A DNA stretch of 64,000 nucleotides from Candidatus Methanomethylophilaceae archaeon. GTDB taxonomy: Archaea; Thermoplasmatota; Thermoplasmata; Methanomassiliicoccales; Methanomethylophilaceae. Made by a program: the position numbers and the translations under genes. The stretch lies in the NCBI GenBank assembly GCA_944320495.1, contig CALUHR010000013.1, positions 62,001-126,000 on the forward strand, read 5' to 3'. The notes under the pieces are model-generated. The model was not told the origin of the DNA. It did no database searches and saw nothing but the letters and a program-made list of their open reading frames with translations. Below, in pieces: positions 48,071 through 56,383 of the stretch. Positions within the stretch are counted from its first letter, which is position 1, and each line of letters begins with the position of its first letter.

Positions 48071-48730
48071 ATGCGCAAGTACGACCTCGTCTGCTTCGAC
48101 ATGGACGGAACCCTCACCACCGTACGCAGCTCCTGGAGATGGATCCACGACTACCTGGGCGTGGACAACGAGCCGTCCTATCAGGCGTTCATCAACGGGG
48201 AGATAGACGAGAACGAGTTCATGCGCAGGGACATCCACCTCTGGATGGAGAACAGGCCCGGGATCACCATCGGCGACATCGCCCACATCTTCCAGACCCT
48301 GCCACTGATCGGCGGAATACAGGAGACCGTCGCCTGCCTCAAGGACAACGGAATCGCCTGCGTCATCGTCAGCGGTGGGATCGACATCGCCGCGAAGATG
48401 CTCGCGGACGAGTTCGGCTTCGACGAGTACATCGCGGACAGCCTCGAGACCGATTCCGAGGGCAGGCTCACCGGCGAGGGTATCAGGAACCTGAACCTCC
48501 GCGACAAGGGGATCAACGTCAGAGGGTACATCGAGAAGTACTTCACGACCCCCGAGCGCACCGTGTCCATCGGCAACTCGTACACGGACATACCGATGTT
48601 CCAGAACTCCGGACTCTCCATCGCGTTCAACCCGACGGACGAGTACACATCGGAAGCGGCCACGCACACCGTGAACTCGGACAACATCGCGGACGTCCTC
48701 GACTTCATCATCGGGGACGGCGAGGAGCGA
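48071..48730 (+). CDS. HAD-family phosphatase, phosphoserine phosphatase-like
   Basis: A 219-residue HAD hydrolase: motif I FDMDGTLT (about 9-16), motif II VIVSGG (about 98-103), motif III lysine in LRDKGINVRG and motif IV GNSYTDIPMF. It resembles SerB-type enzymes, but the substrate is not fixed. The shared AT-rich block at 48040-48050 could serve as TATA for both divergent genes. It ends at CGA 48728-48730; TGA follows after one codon (CGATCGTGA). Confidence 0.87.
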
Positions 48731-48759
48731 TCGTGAACTGATAGCACATCAGGATTGTG

Positions 48760-48792
48760 TAATGGCATTCGATTAATTTCGTATTGCCATTA
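48760..48792. repeat. Inverted repeat with 8-base perfect arms
   Basis: TAATGGCA at 48760-48767 and TGCCATTA at 48785-48792 flank a 17-base AT-rich spacer, between convergent genes. It could be a protein-binding site, a transcription end structure or a small-element remnant. I see no gene in 48737-48850. Confidence 0.4.
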
Positions 48793-48850
48793 TGCAAGGA
48801 CGATGCAATCGGATACAGAACAATAATCTCAGAAGGTAATCGGTTTTGAG

Positions 48851-48868
48851 GAGGGGGAGGTCCCCCTC
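48851..48868 (-). terminator. GC-rich hairpin after the zinc-finger gene
   Basis: GAGGGGG and CCCCCTC form a 7-base stem with loop AGGT, five bases past the stop of the minus-strand gene. It is terminator-like, but archaeal termination depends mainly on T-tracts, which are weak here. Confidence 0.4.
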
Positions 48869-48872
48869 TCGT

Positions 48873-49553
48873 TCACTCGTCGTAGTCCTCGTCGTCATCG
48901 TCGAGGATGTAGTCCGACTCGTCGAACTCCTCATCCAGGTCGAGGACGTCGTAGGTCTTCTTGCGGATCTTTCCGTAGATCCTGGTGATGTCCCTTGCCT
49001 CGGCGGAACCGTGCCTGACCAGGCTGTGCTTGGTCTTGATGGCGTGGATCATGCAGTCGAAGTCCTCGAACTTCAGCATGGATCCGACGACGAACTCGTC
49101 GTCAGGCTCGGCCTGGACCCTGAGCGGGTAGGTCTTCCGGTTGTCGTTGACGGAGACCTTGACACTCAGGACGTCGAACCTCTTGACCCACAGCTTCTTG
49201 ATGTCCGTGGCCACGCACTTCTTCACCCTGCGGCCGTCCGCGACCTCGATGTAGGTGACGCAGACTCTCCTGCCGTCGTCCATCTCGAACTCGTCGTCGA
49301 TCTGGACCAGGTCGTTGCTCTCGAGGGTCGTGGATGTGGGCTCCGATACGTCCCCGTCGCTGTAGATAACGGGGACGGTGATGATCTCTGGGATCCGGAT
49401 GGTCTCCGAGGTCACCTTGCCGCACTCGTTGCATCTGAACGTGCCCTCCAGGGTGGCCTTACCCATCCTTCCCTTCAGTATCTGGTGCTCCGTCTCCTCC
49501 CCGCAATCGGAGCAGACGTAGACGATGGTGTCCGGCATCTCTCTCTGGATCAT
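48873..49553 (-). CDS. HVO_0476-family zinc-finger protein
   Basis: A 226-residue protein. The N-terminal zinc ribbon is VYVCSDCGEETEHQILKG then FRCNECGKVTSE (C-x2-C ... C-x2-C), followed by a beta-rich domain and a very acidic C-terminal tail of D and E. This fits the archaeal HVO_0476 family of unknown function. The start is ATG 49553 or 49538. It ends in TGA. Confidence 0.78.
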   Translation of the reverse strand: MIQREMPDTIVYVCSDCGEETEHQILKGRMGKATLEGTFRCNECGKVTSETIRIPEIITVPVIYSDGDVSEPTSTTLESNDLVQIDDEFEMDDGRRVCVTYIEVADGRRVKKCVATDIKKLWVKRFDVLSVKVSVNDNRKTYPLRVQAEPDDEFVVGSMLKFEDFDCMIHAIKTKHSLVRHGSAEARDITRIYGKIRKKTYDVLDLDEEFDESDYILDDDDEDYDE

Positions 49554-49614
49554 GTTTGGACCGTCCTCTGGTTCTTCGTGCGTAGTTGCCTACCGCCTTT
49601 AACCTTTCTATCGG

Positions 49615-50190
49615 TCACCCGACAATGAACGGCGCCCCGTGGCCCGGGACCACGACGTCGGCGAACCTCTCGACCCTACGCATGCTCTCCATCGCGAGGT
49701 CGCGGTCGGTGTTGATCGCCGGGGGTTTGCCCTCCTTGAGGTTGTCCTGCAGGGGGACGGTGTCGCCGGCGATGGCGTAATGTCTGTCGGCCTCGACGAA
49801 CACGCTGCACTCCTCCGGGCAGTGGCCCGGCGTGTGCACCATCCTTACGCCGGGGCATATCTCGTACTCATCGGCGTCGATGACCTCGGCACCCTCAATC
49901 TCGACGTCCGAGCCGGAGTGGATCAGCACCCTCGCCTTCTTGTAGCGTTTGAGGTTGCCTGCGTGGTCCCCGTGGGCGTGCGTGAGGACGATGGTGTCGA
50001 CGTCCTCCGGGAAGATGCCTATCTGCCTGAACGAGGTCTTCACGGCGGGCCACATGTAGGGCGTGCTGGTGTCCACGACTATGTTGCGGCCGTCCGCGCG
50101 GATGAGTGTGGAGGTCGAATGGGCCTCCAGGATGGAGCCGTCCTCACCGCGCTCGAGGGACCCGATGCACAGGACGTCGAGTTGGATCAT
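49615..50190 (-). CDS. Metallo-beta-lactamase-fold hydrolase
   Basis: A 191-residue MBL protein with the metal site THAHGDHAGN (about 68-77), the downstream histidine in HTPGHCPEECSV, GDTVP and VPGHG. It is a metal-dependent hydrolase, perhaps glyoxalase II- or lactonase-like, of unknown substrate. It is short for the family but carries all metal motifs. It ends in TGA. Confidence 0.86.
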   Translation of the reverse strand: MIQLDVLCIGSLERGEDGSILEAHSTSTLIRADGRNIVVDTSTPYMWPAVKTSFRQIGIFPEDVDTIVLTHAHGDHAGNLKRYKKARVLIHSGSDVEIEGAEVIDADEYEICPGVRMVHTPGHCPEECSVFVEADRHYAIAGDTVPLQDNLKEGKPPAINTDRDLAMESMRRVERFADVVVPGHGAPFIVG

Positions 50191-50228
50191 GCCCCGCTAT
50201 CATGATTCGTGGTTTAACAATTTTCGAG

Positions 50229-51668
50229 TCACAGCAGGGCGGCCATGTAGAGGGGCAACAGGACGATACCGTCCTTGACCCTGATGTCCTTGGTGCAGAG
50301 GATGTACGGCTGACCGAGACGACCTTTGAATTTGCCGATGAAGCGCTCCAGGGATTCATAGCGGATCCGATCCGACGACTTGACCTCCAGCGGACAGATC
50401 TTGTGGCCTCTGCGTATCAGGAAATCGATCTCCACGGCCGTATCCCATACAACTGGAGCCTGATCAGAGACTCCAGCATCGTTCCCGGAATCGGCCTCCG
50501 CCCCGTTGTGTGGTTCCTCCCTGCCCTCCTTCCCATCCTTCGGCCTGGGATACCTGGAATAGAAGTACAGCTGATTGCCGTTGGCACGGAGACATTGTGC
50601 CACCACGTTCTCTGCGAACATGCCCTCGTTTATGCCGATCTTCCCGAGCAGCAGAGACTTGTAGATGTCCTCATCGGTGCCGTTCCTGTCTGCCAGACTC
50701 TCGGTGACCAGAAGCCCGGTGTCGCCCATGTACAGCTTCTGACTGGTATGGTCCGCGCTCATCATCAGTCCGACCGTCGGGTCAGTCGCATTGACGCACG
50801 GGTTGACGATCATACCATCTGCCAGCCACATGAACGCATCGTCGAAATCACGATACCGGGCATTCTTGTCGAGGCTCGACAGGAGATACTTCTTCTCGCC
50901 TTTGGCGAGCTGTGACGGTATCGTATCGAATATGAAATTGACCCTCTGACTGTATCCGCCAGCGTATTTCGCGATATCTTTGCGATAAACAGACAGGATC
51001 CTCTTTTTGACGGCCTCCGTCTTCTCGAAACTCCCCGCGGTCACGTAATTGATGACGGCCTGGGGCATGCCCCCGACGAGCATGTACTTCCTGAAGAGGT
51101 CCATGATCTTCTTATGGGCGGCATTGCCCAACGGCTTCAAGTCCCTGAAGCACTCCTCCATGTACGGGATTGCAGTCTCGTTCCCCATAGCCCAGAGGAA
51201 CTCCTCGAAATCCAACGGGAACATCTCGAGGTCATCCTCCTCGGAAGGAACCACTATGTCCTGCACATTCGTCCTTATGGATATCAGTGAACCGGTCTCG
51301 ATATAATCATATCTGCCGTCCTCCACCAGATACTTTATCATCTGTCTGGCAGGAGGATACAGCTGGACCTCGTCGAACACCACCACTGATTCACGGGGGT
51401 ACAGTTTGCGTCCCTTGGCAACCATCAGCTTCTGGAAGAAATCATCCAGGTCGCTGCTGTGGTTCTTGAAAACCTCCAGGGTCGTCTCATCTATCTTGGC
51501 GAAATCAATTATGATGTGGCTGCGATACTCATTCTCTGCGAATTTACGCACCAGATGACTTTTCCCCACCCTGCGAGCCCCGTTCACAAGCAACGCTGTA
51601 GAACCAGCACTCTCCTCTTTCCACCTCAACAACTTGGAATAGGCCTTTCTGCGGAGCTCGATATTCAT
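50229..51668 (-). CDS. AAA ATPase with DUF4143 domain
   Basis: A 479-residue protein: Walker A GARRVGKSHLV (about 30-40), Walker B VVVFDEVQLYP (about 94-104), an ETGSL motif (sensor region) and a C-terminal DUF4143 domain with a nuclease-like core EIDFLIRRGHKICPLEVKSS. Such ATPases are frequent in archaeal accessory regions and of unknown function. It is more AT-rich than the surrounding genes. The AT-rich repeat array lies directly upstream. It ends in TGA. Confidence 0.85.
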   Translation of the reverse strand: MNIELRRKAYSKLLRWKEESAGSTALLVNGARRVGKSHLVRKFAENEYRSHIIIDFAKIDETTLEVFKNHSSDLDDFFQKLMVAKGRKLYPRESVVVFDEVQLYPPARQMIKYLVEDGRYDYIETGSLISIRTNVQDIVVPSEEDDLEMFPLDFEEFLWAMGNETAIPYMEECFRDLKPLGNAAHKKIMDLFRKYMLVGGMPQAVINYVTAGSFEKTEAVKKRILSVYRKDIAKYAGGYSQRVNFIFDTIPSQLAKGEKKYLLSSLDKNARYRDFDDAFMWLADGMIVNPCVNATDPTVGLMMSADHTSQKLYMGDTGLLVTESLADRNGTDEDIYKSLLLGKIGINEGMFAENVVAQCLRANGNQLYFYSRYPRPKDGKEGREEPHNGAEADSGNDAGVSDQAPVVWDTAVEIDFLIRRGHKICPLEVKSSDRIRYESLERFIGKFKGRLGQPYILCTKDIRVKDGIVLLPLYMAALL

Positions 51669-51707
51669 ATTGCATTAATGTATTTGATACTATATAATTA
51701 CACACAT

Positions 51708-51821
51708 ATTTAGACTTAAGAAAAGTTGATTTTCACACGGATTTAGACTTAAGAAACAGCCAATTTTCACATATTTAGACTTAAGAAACAGGGGTTTTCT
51801 CACATATTCAGACTTAAGGAA
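51708..51821. repeat. Four direct repeats of ATTTAGACTTAAGAAA, 32-33-base period
   Basis: Copies start at 51708, 51741, 51773 and 51806, spaced 33, 32 and 33 bases; the fourth copy has two changes (ATTCAGACTTAAGGAA). Each contains the palindrome CTTAAG and is preceded by TTTTCACA-like sequence in copies 2 to 4. The array fills the gap between the DUF4143 ATPase and the small gene at 51876. Iteron-like protein-binding sites are a possibility. Confidence 0.8.
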
Positions 51822-51875
51822 CCGCCTCTTCCGCCCAGGCATCCCCCTTTATACGACCGGACCCGTCCGGAGAAC

Positions 51876-51980
51876 ATGGACAACAATATCGTCATGAAGA
51901 TCGCCGTGAGCGTCTCCGCGGTGACCCTCGTGATATCATCATCCTCGCTGGCGGTCCGCAGGCTGCCGATCCCGGAGTGA
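51876..51980 (+). CDS. Small 34-residue membrane-type protein
   Basis: A short frame, start ATG 51876 and stop TGA 51978-51980, encoding a single hydrophobic segment IAVSVSAVTLVISSSSLAV with a basic C-terminus. A TTTATAC TATA-like box about 27 bases upstream suits a leaderless transcript. Its stop leads directly into the next start (TGAGACCATG). Coupling to the methyltransferase supports it as real, but no homologue is recognised; it could be a leader. Confidence 0.5.
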   Translation: MDNNIVMKIAVSVSAVTLVISSSSLAVRRLPIPE

Positions 51981-51984
51981 GACC

Positions 51985-52554
51985 ATGGAGTACGACCCCG
52001 ATGTCAGGATCTACGAGGATCCGGAGGTGTATCCGCCCTCGGACGACAGCATCCTGCTTATCGAATCGCTGGACGTTCATCCTGGGGAGAGGGTCCTGGA
52101 GATCGGGTGCGGATCGGGGGTGGTGTCCATCCACTGCGCCCTGAACGGATGCGACGTCACCTCTGGGGACATCAACCCCCGCGCCGTCGAGCTTACCCGC
52201 AGGAACGCGGAGGCGAACGGCGCCTACATAGACGTGGTGGAGACCGACGTCTACTCCGCCGTGGAGGGGAGGTTCGACACGATAGTGTTCAACCTGCCGT
52301 ACCTCCCGGTCGAGGAGGAGGGACTGCTGGAGAAGGCCTGGTCCGGAGGCCCTGATGGCCTCGGACCTCTGCCGAGGCTCCTGGAGGGAGCGGACGACCG
52401 CCTTCTCCCCGGAGGGAGAGTGGTGGTCGTCGTCTCGTCCCTGATGGACCGCGATGCTCTGGACGGGACCCTCGTGGGCTGGAGCCGGAGGGTCCTGGGG
52501 GAGCTCCCCCTGTTCTTCGAGAGGCTCTATGTCCTGGAGCTCAGGCGTCCGCGA
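51985..52554 (+). CDS. HemK2/Mtq2-type methyltransferase, probable aRF1 glutamine methyltransferase
   Basis: A 189-residue class I methyltransferase: the family start VYPPSDDSILL, SAM loop VLEIGCGSGVVSI (about 37-49), and the catalytic NPPY-type motif, here NLPYLPVEEEG (about 103). This short HemK form in archaea and eukaryotes methylates the GGQ glutamine of release factor 1. The frame meets CGA at 52552-52554 after VLELRRP; with the standard code it ends at 52635. The last 14 bases overlap the convergent transporter. Confidence 0.85.
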
Positions 52555-53752
52555 TCAGCTCCTCCGACTGGACCTCGGGGTACGGCTTCGCCGAGAGCAC
52601 GAGCATCGCCGCGTACATCACGGCTATCAGGATGACGTACCAGGACAGGATGTCCAGCACCGCGTGGGTCCCGGGCAGGAGTCCCACGACGAAGTTCGGG
52701 ATGGCCGCCCCGCCGTACGAGGTCAGGTAGATCGTCGAGAACGTCCCCGCCCTCAGCCCCTTGCCAGCACGGGACAGCAGGGCGGTGACCCCTGCGGTGA
52801 AGCCGATGCCCTGGCCTATGCCCGCCACCACGCTGAACACGCAGAACAGCAGGAGGCTGTCGAGGTACGCCAGGGACACATACATCATCACCATCATGAC
52901 GAGGAATATCCCCATGCCCCATCTCTGGGCCTGCCTGGTCTCGAACCTGTTGGAGAAGAAGCTCCCCACCACGTTCGGGAGCAGGAGCGATGTGAACACG
53001 GCGGCTGCGATGAACTGGTTGTGGACGCCGAACTGCTCCGTGACGATGGACGCACTGAACGATTGGGAGAATCCGCCGACCGCCCACGTCCCGATGAAGA
53101 GCATGGCGCAGGCGGCGTAGAGGCGTCCGCATCCCTTCGGGAGCGTGATGCGCGGGACCATGGACCTCAGCAGACCTGGCCTCCTCGGCATGGTCTCCCT
53201 GGCGAACACCACGATCACCGCTATGATGACGATCAGCACCGCTACGGCCTCAAAGTACGAGGTGGGCGAGACGGAGGTGTACGTCATGAGCCCTCCGGAG
53301 ACGAACGCCCCCGTCGACAGCCCCAGCGTCGGGGCGCTGCTGGTGATGGTGGGGCCCACCCATCTGGGCAGGTCCGAGGACAGGTCGACGACGTAGGCCG
53401 CAACGGTGCTCGAGCCGAGACCGCTGGCTATGCCCTGGATGAGCCTCCCGGCCATGATCATCTCCGGGTTGGAAATCATCGCGAAGGTCACCGCGCCGCA
53501 CACCGCGACCATGAGGATGATGATCGTGGCCGGCCTCCTCCCCAGATGGTCGGAGATCCTCGGGAGGAACAACAGCGGGATGACCGTGCCCAGCAGGTAC
53601 CACATGGACACCATGGACAGCTGCGCATGAGTCATGCCCAGCTCCTCCTGCCACATCGAGTACAGCGATATCGGCGATCCCGATGCGAAGTATAGGATGA
53701 CCAGCGCGCCGACAGCACCGACGAAGCTCAACCGGGCCCTCGCGTCCATCAT
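52541..53752 (-). CDS. MFS transporter (drug efflux-like)
   Basis: A 403-residue, 12-helix transporter: PRISDHLGRRPATIIIL is the loop 2-3 motif A, with GRLIQGIASGLGSS and a second-half GIGQGIGFTAGVTALLSRAGKG. The substrate is unknown. ATG 53752 overlaps the stop of the flavoprotein gene. It ends in TGA at 52541-52543. Confidence 0.86.
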   Translation of the reverse strand: MMDARARLSFVGAVGALVILYFASGSPISLYSMWQEELGMTHAQLSMVSMWYLLGTVIPLLFLPRISDHLGRRPATIIILMVAVCGAVTFAMISNPEMIMAGRLIQGIASGLGSSTVAAYVVDLSSDLPRWVGPTITSSAPTLGLSTGAFVSGGLMTYTSVSPTSYFEAVAVLIVIIAVIVVFARETMPRRPGLLRSMVPRITLPKGCGRLYAACAMLFIGTWAVGGFSQSFSASIVTEQFGVHNQFIAAAVFTSLLLPNVVGSFFSNRFETRQAQRWGMGIFLVMMVMMYVSLAYLDSLLLFCVFSVVAGIGQGIGFTAGVTALLSRAGKGLRAGTFSTIYLTSYGGAAIPNFVVGLLPGTHAVLDILSWYVILIAVMYAAMLVLSAKPYPEVQSEELIADA

Positions 53753-54375
53753 GACCGCCTGATGAAGTCCGTGCGCATCGGGGCCTCGTACTCCGGACGG
53801 GGGACGCCCGCCTGGTCGGCGGCCTCGATGCATCTCATGAGCCAGGCTATGTTCGCCGCCAGCGTCCTCATGGTCTGAAGCCCCTCCTCGTCCTGAGCCA
53901 CGTCCTCGGCCCTCGAACCGTGGACCTGGTTCCAGTACTGGGAGGATGCCACGGGCATGTTGCAGATCGTGAAGTACTTGTTCAGACGGTCGAAGGCCGC
54001 TGAAGCCCCTCCCCTCCTACACGAAACGATCGCCGCGCCGACCTTCCCGCGCATCTTGCCCGAATAGGTGTAGAACAGACGGTCGGCGAATGAGCAGATC
54101 TGCCCAGAGGCGCTGGCGTAGTAGACGGGAGAGCCGAGGACTATGGCGCCGAACTCGTCGAGACGGGAGCCGATCTCGTTGACAATGTCGTCTGTCACGC
54201 ACCTGCCGTTCCTCTTGCAGGCGCCGCACGCCCTGCATCCAGGGGTGTCGTACGGGACCTGCACGATCTCCGATTCGATGCCGCCCTTCGCGAGCTCGTC
54301 GGCGATTTCTTTCAGTGCGGTGTATGTGCATCCGGCGGCGTGGGGGCTGCCGTTGACCAGGAGGACCTTCTTCAT
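53749..54375 (-). CDS. Iron-sulfur flavoprotein (Isf-type NADPH-dependent FMN reductase fold)
   Basis: A 208-residue flavodoxin-like protein: KVLLVNGSPHAAGCTYTALKE (FMN loop), the compact cysteine motif CRACGACKRNGRC (C-x2-C-x2-C-x5-C), and VLGSPVYYASASGQICSF. Isf proteins bind FMN and a [4Fe-4S] cluster and transfer electrons in methanogens, often against oxidative stress. TTTTATAATC about 25 bases before ATG 54375 suggests a leaderless mRNA. It ends in TGA overlapping the transporter. Confidence 0.9.
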   Translation of the reverse strand: MKKVLLVNGSPHAAGCTYTALKEIADELAKGGIESEIVQVPYDTPGCRACGACKRNGRCVTDDIVNEIGSRLDEFGAIVLGSPVYYASASGQICSFADRLFYTYSGKMRGKVGAAIVSCRRGGASAAFDRLNKYFTICNMPVASSQYWNQVHGSRAEDVAQDEEGLQTMRTLAANIAWLMRCIEAADQAGVPRPEYEAPMRTDFIRRS

Positions 54376-54483
54376 AGCCGCTCGATTTTTGGTCGCGATT
54401 ATAAAATCTTCTTTGTTACGCGATGTCAGCAAGGATCGGGGACCCGTATGTGCCAGACATGTCGGGATGACGGATTTCGAGGT

Positions 54484-54505
54484 GCCCCGGCACGACGGCC
54501 GGGGC
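54484..54505 (-). terminator. GC-rich hairpin after gatE
   Basis: GCCCCGGC (54484-54491) and GCCGGGGC (54498-54505) form a perfect 8-base stem with a six-base loop, ten bases past the gatE stop. It is a possible transcription end structure. Confidence 0.4.
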
Positions 54506-54514
54506 GATGGTTTC

Positions 54515-56383
54515 TCACTGCTCCAGCAGCTTCTTGATGGACTTGGTGAGCAGGTCGCTCGCCTGCTTCCCATCGACCTTTCCGCGCAGGGCGCCCATGA
54601 CCGGACCCATCAGCGGACCTACGGATGCCATGCCCCTCTCGCGGACGAAGGCCTCGCGCTCCCTCACAATGGAGTCGATGATGCCCTCTGCCTCCGAGGA
54701 GTCCATGGCGCCGAGGCCGAGCTTGGAGATGGCGGCCTCCGGCTTGGTGCCGGAGCACATCTCCCTCAGGAGGACCGGCAGGGCCTCCTTGGCGAAGCGC
54801 CCGTCCTTCAGGAGGGAGAACGCCTCGATCATGTCCCCCTCGGGGATGGACAGCGGGTCGAGCCCGTCGTGCTCCAGCTCGCCGAAGGTATTCAGCACCG
54901 TCGTGGCGGCGATGGCGGACATCCCGTCGGCGGCGAGCATCTCGAAGAGCTCGTCCAGACCCTTCCTGACGATCTGCCTGGACTGCTGCTCGTTGACGCC
55001 GTAGTCCTTCACGAGACGGGCCTCGATCTGCTCCGGGAACTCGGGCATGGACGCGCGGACGGCGGCCATGCGCTCCTCCGTGATGAGGGTGGGCGGCACG
55101 TCCGTCTCGGGATACATCCTGGCGGCCCCGGGCAGAGGCCTGGAGTACTTGGTGGTCCCGTCCGGGAGCGGGTCGCGGGTCTCCTCCGGCACTCCGACCA
55201 AGGCCTCGTTCGCCCTGGCGACGGCGACCTCGAGGGCCTCGGTGGCCTTCTTCTCCTTGGCGGCGCAGATGACGAACGCGTCGAACTCGGCGGTCATGCC
55301 GAGACGCTCCCTCAGGGCGTCGACGTAGGACTGCTCGATCCCGTAGTTGGGCAGCTCGTCCGAATGGAAGATGCCCTTGACGCCGCGGGTGCGGGCGCGC
55401 TGGGCCATCTCGGACCCGAGCCTGAGGGTCTTGTTGTCCCCGTTCATGACGCCGGCGAATCCTGGCAGGCGCACTGCAATCACCTTGCCCTTGTCCGAGA
55501 GCGCGCCCTTGATGACCTTGGACTCGCAGTCGGCGAATATGTCCGTCACATCCTCGGTGACGAAGTCGACGGGCCTGGTGCCCCTCCCGTTGAGTATGTC
55601 CTTGACACGGATCAGCATCCTCTGCCTGGCGACCTCGTTCCTCACGTAGTCTGGGATGAGCTTCAGGTCCCCGACCCCTTTGAGCTCTATGCGGGCCCCT
55701 CCGGGGATGGAGATGTTCAGGTCCTGGCGGATGGTGCCGATGCCGCGCTTCACACGCCTGGTGGCCCTCAGGAGGGTGCCGATGCGGTACGCGACCTCCT
55801 GGACCTCCTCCGGGGTGCGCATGTCCGGGCCGGTGGCGACCTCGATCAGGGGGATCCCCAGACGGTCCAGCCTGTAGAGGATCTCGTCGCCCTTGGTCTC
55901 GACCTTCCTGGCGGCGTCCTCCTCCAGGCAGACCGACAGGATCGAGATGTCCCTGTCCCCCGCCTTCACGTGTCCGTCGGTGGATATGAGGGCAGTCCTC
56001 TGGAACCCAGAGGTGTTGGACCCGTCGACGACGATCTTCCTCATGAAGTGGATCTCGTCGATGACGTTCGCGCCGAGCATCTCCGAGAAGGTGAGCGCAA
56101 TCTGCATCGCGTCGGGGTTCACGCCGTGGGGCGGCTCCTCGTCCAGCTCCACGAGGCACGAGGTGCCCTCGCAGCACTGGTAGCGGTATCCCATGTGCCT
56201 CTGGAACTGTGCCAGCGCGGCGCGGTCGATCTCGCCCATCTCGCTGGTGGTGGGCCTGAGCTTCCTGAAGTAGGCGCCCTGGCCGTCGTCGCAGAGATGG
56301 CTGTCGCAGTCGCAGAACAGCTTCTTGGTATCGAGCTGCTGGTGGATCTCGATGCCGCACATCATCTCGTAGTCTTCACTCAT
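54515..56383 (-). CDS. gatE: Glu-tRNA(Gln) amidotransferase subunit E
   Basis: A 622-residue GatE: CGIEIHQQLDTKKLFCDC, RPTTSEMGEID, the GatB-like kinase core and the C-terminal YqeY-like helical domain from about residue 480. With GatD it converts Glu-tRNA(Gln) to Gln-tRNA(Gln), the archaea-specific route. ATG 56383 overlaps gatD by eight bases. It ends in TGA. Confidence 0.96.
   Translation of the reverse strand: MSEDYEMMCGIEIHQQLDTKKLFCDCDSHLCDDGQGAYFRKLRPTTSEMGEIDRAALAQFQRHMGYRYQCCEGTSCLVELDEEPPHGVNPDAMQIALTFSEMLGANVIDEIHFMRKIVVDGSNTSGFQRTALISTDGHVKAGDRDISILSVCLEEDAARKVETKGDEILYRLDRLGIPLIEVATGPDMRTPEEVQEVAYRIGTLLRATRRVKRGIGTIRQDLNISIPGGARIELKGVGDLKLIPDYVRNEVARQRMLIRVKDILNGRGTRPVDFVTEDVTDIFADCESKVIKGALSDKGKVIAVRLPGFAGVMNGDNKTLRLGSEMAQRARTRGVKGIFHSDELPNYGIEQSYVDALRERLGMTAEFDAFVICAAKEKKATEALEVAVARANEALVGVPEETRDPLPDGTTKYSRPLPGAARMYPETDVPPTLITEERMAAVRASMPEFPEQIEARLVKDYGVNEQQSRQIVRKGLDELFEMLAADGMSAIAATTVLNTFGELEHDGLDPLSIPEGDMIEAFSLLKDGRFAKEALPVLLREMCSGTKPEAAISKLGLGAMDSSEAEGIIDSIVREREAFVRERGMASVGPLMGPVMGALRGKVDGKQASDLLTKSIKKLLEQ

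Noticed and set aside
51708..51821. The repeat array as a CRISPR.
   Set aside because: Only four copies, a 16-base unit with similar, partly repeated spacers of 16-17 bases, and no cas genes in the window.
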